From NCBI GenBank assembly GCA_963694825.1, contig CAVOEV010000193.1, positions 1 to 9,482 of the forward strand: DNA of 9,482 nucleotides. The letters run 5' to 3'. The translations under genes and the position numbers were made by a program. This document shows, piece by piece, positions 5,959 to 9,482 of the stretch (position 1 is its first letter; the number at the start of each line of letters is the position of its first letter). This stretch comes from UBA8437 sp963694825. Its GTDB lineage: Bacteria; Planctomycetota; Planctomycetia; Planctomycetales; Planctomycetaceae. Under the pieces are notes generated by a model that saw only the letters and a program-made list of their open reading frames with translations, ran no database searches and had not been told where the DNA came from.

Positions 5959-8787
5959 CTACTTCTTCGTGCCCGGCTTCTTGTCGACGGGCTTCTTGTC
6001 GACGGGCTTCTTGTCGACGGGCTTCTTGTCGAAGTCACCGGCGGTGACGATGAACAGTTTGTTGGGATCGAAGTACTTGCGTGTGGCCGAGAGCACGCTG
6101 TCGGGGGTGGTGTTGGCGATACGTTGTTCGAGTTCAGCGTGGAATTTGAGAGTGCGTTTTGAGAAGAGTGTTGCGTTGAGCAGTCCGGCGAGTCGTGCGT
6201 CGTCGGTGCGTCCGACCTTGCGTGCCTGCAGGTATCCTGTTTGAGCTGCGGCCAGTTCTTCCTGGGTGACTCCGGACTTGAGAAACTTGTCGATTTCGTC
6301 GCGGATCGCCGTGACGACCTTGGGCGAGTTTTGCGGGTTGGAGATGGCGACGATGGTGAGGCTGCCTCGAGGATTGACGCTTCCGGCACCGAACATCGAG
6401 AAGATGCCATAGGAGAGTCCTTCTTTTTGTCGAACGCGTGTCCCGAGCCGAGACGCGAGTGAGCCTCCACCAAGGATGTAGTTGGACAGGACCAGCGACG
6501 GGTAGTCGGGGTGAGTGTCTTTCATCGAAAACACGAGACCGGCTCCGTAGAAGGCGTTGGCCTTATCGGGAGTCAGGATTTTCCGGCTGCCGGGTTTGTA
6601 CGGCTGGCTGCCGTCTCGACGGATGTGAGCGTAGTCTTGGTTGGCAGTCCAATCGGCCAGCAGTGTTTCGAGCAGTGGGAGTGTGGTCTTGGGATCAAAG
6701 TCGCCGACGACGGCCAATTCGCCATGCTGGCTACCGAGGAAGTTCTTGTAGAGCGAGGCCAGTTGTTCACGATCCATCGCCTGGACCCGAGCAATTTCCT
6801 CGGGAATCGTCGGCTGGTATCTCGGGTCGGTTTCCGCAAATGGCCGGAAGGCACGTCTGAGCATATTCATGGCCAGTGCCTGCGGGTCGGCCTTTTGTTT
6901 TTCGAGTCCTGCCAGTGCCCGCTGCTTCATCAGTGCCAGTTCCTCTTCGGGCAGGGTCGGTTGTCGGAGGACTTGTTTGAGCAGTCCGATGACTTCGGGC
7001 AGAGTCGTCCTGGTGGCACGGAGACTGAAGTTGGCGACACCGGCGTTGTTGCTGCTTCCGCTACCCGAGAGTGATGCTCGGAGTTCGGCGAGTTTGTCGT
7101 TGAGTTGCGTGCGAGAGAGCGACCGGGTGCCTCGCGTCATGAGAGTTGGCAGGAACTCACCGGCGACGGTTTTGTCGCCGAGAGTTTTGGCGGTCCCGTA
7201 GCGGAGCGTGAGTTGGAGGTTGACGGCTTCGCCTCGAGTTTTCTTGGGGAGCATCGCGACCTGGATCCCGCTCTTGAGCGTCGTGCGGATCGTGTGTTTT
7301 CCGATATTCTCGGGCGACACATCGAACGCTTCGCCGGCCACAACGCTTTTGCGGCCCTTGTAGTCACCGATCATCTCGGCGAGGTTGGGTGTGGCGGGAA
7401 TCGCGGTTCTCGAGGCGACCTGGGTTGGCAGGAACAGTCCGACGGTGCGGTTGTTCTGGACCAGGTAGGCCTTGGCGGCTCGCTGGACGTCTTCGGCGGT
7501 GACGGCTTCGAGTCGGTCTCGGTTGATGAAGTACAATCTCCAGTCGCCCTGCGAGGCCCATTCGGAGAGTTGTACGGCGAGTTGGCTGGTGTTGTTGGCG
7601 GCCAGTTCGCGTTGTCTGAGGAACCGGGCTTGGCTGCGTTTGACTTCCTCGTCGGTGACTCCATTGGCGACGACCTGGTCGATGGTATCGGTGAGCCGAT
7701 TGAGTACATCACGCGGGTCGTTGCCGGGAGTCACTTCGGCCATCAGTTCGATCACGCCGGGATCGTGAAAGGCGTAGGCGTTGCCTTCGAGACTGGCGGC
7801 TCGCTTGGTCTGAACCAGCGACTTGTAGAGTCGTCCGGTGGGTGAACTGGTGAGAATATCAGTGAGGAGTTTGAGTGGAACGAAATCAGGGTGTGGTCCG
7901 GCGGGGATGTGATAGATGGCTCCGACGACGGCCACTTTGCCGACTCGTCTGAGCGTGACGATTCGTTCTCCATCCTGGGCAGGTTCTTCGGTGTAGGTGT
8001 TGGCCAGTTTTCGTTTGGGCCGAGGAATCTGGCCGAAGGTGTTTTGGATCAGGCCGAGTGCTAAGCGGGGATCGAACTGTCCGGCGACGATCACCATCGC
8101 GTTGTCCGGCTGGTAGTACTTGCGGTAGAAGTTCCTGAGATTCGAGACGGGCACGCGTTCGATGTCGGCTCGGTTGCCGATGGTCGAGCGGCCGTAGTTG
8201 TGCCATTCGAATGCGACGGCCGTCATGCGTTGCGAGAGCACCCGGTTCGGGCTGTTTTCGCCTCGTTCGAACTCGTTCCTCACCACCGACATCTCGGACG
8301 CCAGGTCCTCGGCCCGGATCAGGCTGTTCATCATGCGGTCGGCTTCGAGTTCCAGTGCGAATTCCAGGTTCTCTGGACTTGCCGGAAGCGTTTCGTAGTA
8401 GTTGGTGCGATCGACCCAGGTCGTCCCATTGAACCGGGCTCCGTGGTCCTGGAGTTCCTTGGGGACGTTGGGGTGTTTCTTGGTGCCTTTGAAGAGCATG
8501 TGTTCCAGCAGGTGAGCCATTCCGGCTTCGCCGTAGCCTTCGTGCCGGGACCCCACGAACACGGTCAGGTTGACGGTGACCGTAGGCTTGGACTTGTCGG
8601 GAACCAGCAGGACGCGGATGCCGTTGTCCAACTGGAACTCGGCGATCCCTTCGACCGCCGCCACCATTTTTGGCTCGGCTTGCACTTTCTCCGTGGTCGC
8701 AAGCAAGCCCAGCACGGCGGTGGCGGCCACGATCCCGGCCACTTGTCCCACCCGCATCCACGACTGCCATCCCAACTTTGTCAACAT
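5959..8787 (-). CDS. Exported M16 family zinc metallopeptidase, fused two-half form (942 aa)
   Basis: A pitrilysin-family (M16) endopeptidase. After an N-terminal signal sequence (hydrophobic core about 14-31, likely cleavage after VQA at 37), the active half begins with LDNGIRVLLV (53-62). The inverted zinc motif is HLLEH (92-96), with E95 as the catalytic base. The third ligand is E172 in VVRNEFE, 76 residues after the second histidine, which is the family's classic spacing. M16_C follows (about 200-390). The second half is the inactive partner: the HxxEH position reads VAGEF (541-545), so it cannot bind zinc. Its C-terminal domain keeps the substrate-binding Arg/Tyr pair in RQKEGLSY (R786, Y793). 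Fused halves of about 900 residues are normal for this group, and the likely role is degrading peptides in the periplasm. The protein ends in a Lys-rich repeat tail (DKKPV units). The ATG at 8787 is supported by GGGGAG six bases upstream. It is the first gene of the minus-strand operon. Confidence 0.96.
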   Translation of the reverse strand: MLTKLGWQSWMRVGQVAGIVAATAVLGLLATTEKVQAEPKMVAAVEGIAEFQLDNGIRVLLVPDKSKPTVTVNLTVFVGSRHEGYGEAGMAHLLEHMLFKGTKKHPNVPKELQDHGARFNGTTWVDRTNYYETLPASPENLEFALELEADRMMNSLIRAEDLASEMSVVRNEFERGENSPNRVLSQRMTAVAFEWHNYGRSTIGNRADIERVPVSNLRNFYRKYYQPDNAMVIVAGQFDPRLALGLIQNTFGQIPRPKRKLANTYTEEPAQDGERIVTLRRVGKVAVVGAIYHIPAGPHPDFVPLKLLTDILTSSPTGRLYKSLVQTKRAASLEGNAYAFHDPGVIELMAEVTPGNDPRDVLNRLTDTIDQVVANGVTDEEVKRSQARFLRQRELAANNTSQLAVQLSEWASQGDWRLYFINRDRLEAVTAEDVQRAAKAYLVQNNRTVGLFLPTQVASRTAIPATPNLAEMIGDYKGRKSVVAGEAFDVSPENIGKHTIRTTLKSGIQVAMLPKKTRGEAVNLQLTLRYGTAKTLGDKTVAGEFLPTLMTRGTRSLSRTQLNDKLAELRASLSGSGSSNNAGVANFSLRATRTTLPEVIGLLKQVLRQPTLPEEELALMKQRALAGLEKQKADPQALAMNMLRRAFRPFAETDPRYQPTIPEEIARVQAMDREQLASLYKNFLGSQHGELAVVGDFDPKTTLPLLETLLADWTANQDYAHIRRDGSQPYKPGSRKILTPDKANAFYGAGLVFSMKDTHPDYPSLVLSNYILGGGSLASRLGTRVRQKEGLSYGIFSMFGAGSVNPRGSLTIVAISNPQNSPKVVTAIRDEIDKFLKSGVTQEELAAAQTGYLQARKVGRTDDARLAGLLNATLFSKRTLKFHAELEQRIANTTPDSVLSATRKYFDPNKLFIVTAGDFDKKPVDKKPVDKKPVDKKPGTKK
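5975..6034 (-). repeat. 15-bp in-frame tandem repeat encoding DKKPV at the peptidase C-terminus
   Basis: Four units of GGCTTCTTGTCGACG (plus-strand reading) lie at 5975-5989, 5990-6004, 6005-6019 and 6020-6034, the last with one mismatch (CGAAG). They encode the repeated Lys-Lys-Pro-Val-Asp tail, which follows the last recognisable M16 sequence (LFIVTAGDFD). Copy number can vary without frameshift. Confidence 0.93.
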
Positions 8788-8793
8788 CGTCGA

Positions 8794-8799
8794 CTCCCC
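8794..8799 (-). promoter_or_regulatory. Shine-Dalgarno GGGGAG of the M16 peptidase gene
   Basis: On the minus strand GGGGAG lies six bases before the ATG at 8787, an ideal distance. It supports this start, which also leaves a complete signal peptide. Confidence 0.7.
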
Positions 8800-8840
8800 G
8801 CGTAGAAGAACTTCCGGATTCGGCCAGACCGGCGGCCTCG

Positions 8841-8869
8841 CGGACTCTACCAGTCCGTCAGCGGGTCAA
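8841..8869 (-). promoter_or_regulatory. Candidate promoter/operator of the minus-strand operon
   Basis: On the minus strand TTGACC (8869-8864) is followed after 14 bases by TAGAGT (8849-8844), which is preceded by TGG as an extended -10. The spacing is shorter than the usual 16-18, so this is weak. A perfect inverted repeat, CGGACT (8841-8846), five-base loop, AGTCCG (8852-8857), overlaps the -10 candidate and could be an operator or a leader hairpin. This is the only gap upstream of the three-gene operon large enough to hold its promoter. Confidence 0.25.
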
Positions 8870-8905
8870 CAAGCGGCCGAAGGATGCTCGCTTGCCGGTC
8901 GGATT

Positions 8906-8931
8906 ACTCGCGAGTTTGACTCTGGCGAGTC
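8906..8931 (-). terminator. Cluster of inverted repeats after the right-hand gene; possible terminator
   Basis: Immediately past the stop at 8935-8933 on the minus strand come GACTC (8931-8927), GCCA, GAGTC (8922-8918), then the perfect palindrome ACTCGCGAGT (8915-8906). ACTCGC of the first arm can also pair with GCGAGT of the palindrome, giving two competing folds. No U-run follows, so termination is possible but not demonstrated. Confidence 0.35.
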
Positions 8932-8932
8932 C

Positions 8933-9482
8933 CTAGAAATTTGGACTCACCGGGATCCCGGATCCCTGGCGGACGCCCGAATCGCCCTCGCCGGTCCGAC
9001 CCTTCTTGCCACCGCCGGTGGATCCCGAGCCGCCGTTTTTCTTACCGCCGGGCCGGACCCGGCCGCCGATCCGCTCTTTTTGACCGCTCTTAGTATCGCC
9101 CTTGCGGTAGCGTTGTTTGCCGCTGGATTCTTCGGAGTTTCCGGATTTTCCGGATTTTCCGGGATTTCCGGAACCGCCGGAGGAGACCTGTTGTTTGGCA
9201 CGGGCGGCGGCCAGTCGACGCTGCTGCAGTTCGATCAGCGCCTGCTGAATCCTCATGTTGGATTCCTGGAACGTCTTGCCCCGCACGATGTCCTGGATGT
9301 TCTGCTTGTGCATCTGGTCGATCAACTTGCCGAATGGCAACTCGGGACCCGACGATACTGTCCGGTTTACCAACGGGAAAATGCTGTTGCGTTTCCTGGA
9401 ACCACGGTCCAGGCTCGCGCGACGGTTTCCCAGCGGGCTGTTAAGAATCTGACCCGAGTTGCGATCGCGGCGGCTGCGGTCC
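8933..9482 (-). CDS. Basic Gly/Ser/Lys-rich hypothetical protein, C-terminal part (start outside window)
   Basis: The minus-strand frame is open from the right edge (last full codon 9481-9479) to TAG 8935-8933, so about 182 residues are visible. A TTG at 9373-9371 and later ATGs exist, but none has a ribosome binding site and coding-like sequence continues upstream of them (SPLGNRRASLDRGSRKRNSI), so the start is probably beyond the edge. The part encoded at about 9190-9350 looks helical and amphipathic (KLIDQMHKQNIQDIV; IQQALIELQQRRLAAARAKQQ). The last 70 or so residues are a low-complexity basic tail rich in Gly, Ser and Lys, with a small GKS/GNS repeat. I do not recognise the family. The tail could bind nucleic acid or acidic polymers, but that rests on composition alone. 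It may be co-directional with, but separately transcribed from, the M16 operon, 145 bases away. Its reality as a gene is fairly likely but not secure. Confidence 0.6.
   Translation of the reverse strand, partial: DRSRRDRNSGQILNSPLGNRRASLDRGSRKRNSIFPLVNRTVSSGPELPFGKLIDQMHKQNIQDIVRGKTFQESNMRIQQALIELQQRRLAAARAKQQVSSGGSGNPGKSGKSGNSEESSGKQRYRKGDTKSGQKERIGGRVRPGGKKNGGSGSTGGGKKGRTGEGDSGVRQGSGIPVSPNF
9141..9167 (-). repeat. Short 9-bp tandem repeat encoding SGK/SGN
   Basis: CCGGATTTT occurs at 9141-9149 and 9150-9158, followed by the variant CCGGGATTT at 9159-9167. It encodes the GNPGKSGKSGNS stretch of the basic tail. It is another in-frame microsatellite-like tract in a low-complexity coding region. 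Confidence 0.7.

Noticed and set aside
7105..7845. Plus-strand open frame (246 residues) opposite the M16 peptidase
   Set aside because: It is opposite a gene with clear catalytic motifs, has no start signal and shows the composition of an antisense frame.
7886..8770. Minus-strand open frame (294 residues) in another frame of the M16 gene
   Set aside because: It overlaps the HLLEH-coding region in a shifted frame and is Arg/Pro/Gly-rich without motifs. There is no sign of a frameshift in the peptidase gene that it would explain.
9371..9373. TTG as start of the right-hand minus-strand gene
   Set aside because: No Shine-Dalgarno lies upstream, and the frame stays open with protein-like sequence to the window edge.

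Overview
The window looks like chromosomal DNA of a planctomycete (phylum Planctomycetota). This is an inference from three things: a tandem DUF1080 (3-keto-disaccharide hydrolase family) secreted protein, long conserved proteins with Gly/Met-rich low-complexity segments, and moderately high GC coding sequence. There is no tRNA, rRNA, CRISPR array, transposase or integrase, and nothing marks the region as recently acquired.

Layout. Bases 1-3165 carry two plus-strand genes. The first is the C-terminal part of a Gly/Thr/Pro-rich protein that enters from the left edge (1-585). The second is a complete 829-residue membrane-anchored protein (676-3165). Both use the same Gly-x-Pro-Met-Gly-Gly type of low-complexity sequence. 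They are probably co-transcribed and may belong to an envelope (pilus or secretion-like) assembly locus, but that role is tentative. Bases 3162-8787 hold three minus-strand genes that read as one operon in the order M16 zinc peptidase (5959-8787), two-domain DUF1080 protein (4645-5904), and FolC, dihydrofolate/folylpolyglutamate synthase (3162-4628). A further minus-strand reading frame (8933 to the right edge) encodes a basic Gly/Ser/Lys-rich protein whose start lies outside the window.

The two gene sets converge at 3162-3165. There a CTAG supplies TAG stops to both strands, and it sits in the loop of an imperfect hairpin that could act as a bidirectional terminator. The 145-base gap at 8788-8932 is the only sizeable non-coding stretch. 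It holds several short inverted repeats and is the likely control region for the minus-strand operon.

Together, the minus-strand genes pair two exported proteins (a peptidase and a sugar-active protein) with a cytosolic folate enzyme. This looks like housekeeping co-transcription rather than a single pathway. I found no convincing new defence, mobile or RNA system. The points most worth a second look are the plus-strand low-complexity envelope proteins with in-frame DNA repeats, the hairpin that overlaps both stop codons, and the mixed-subtype DUF1080 fusion.
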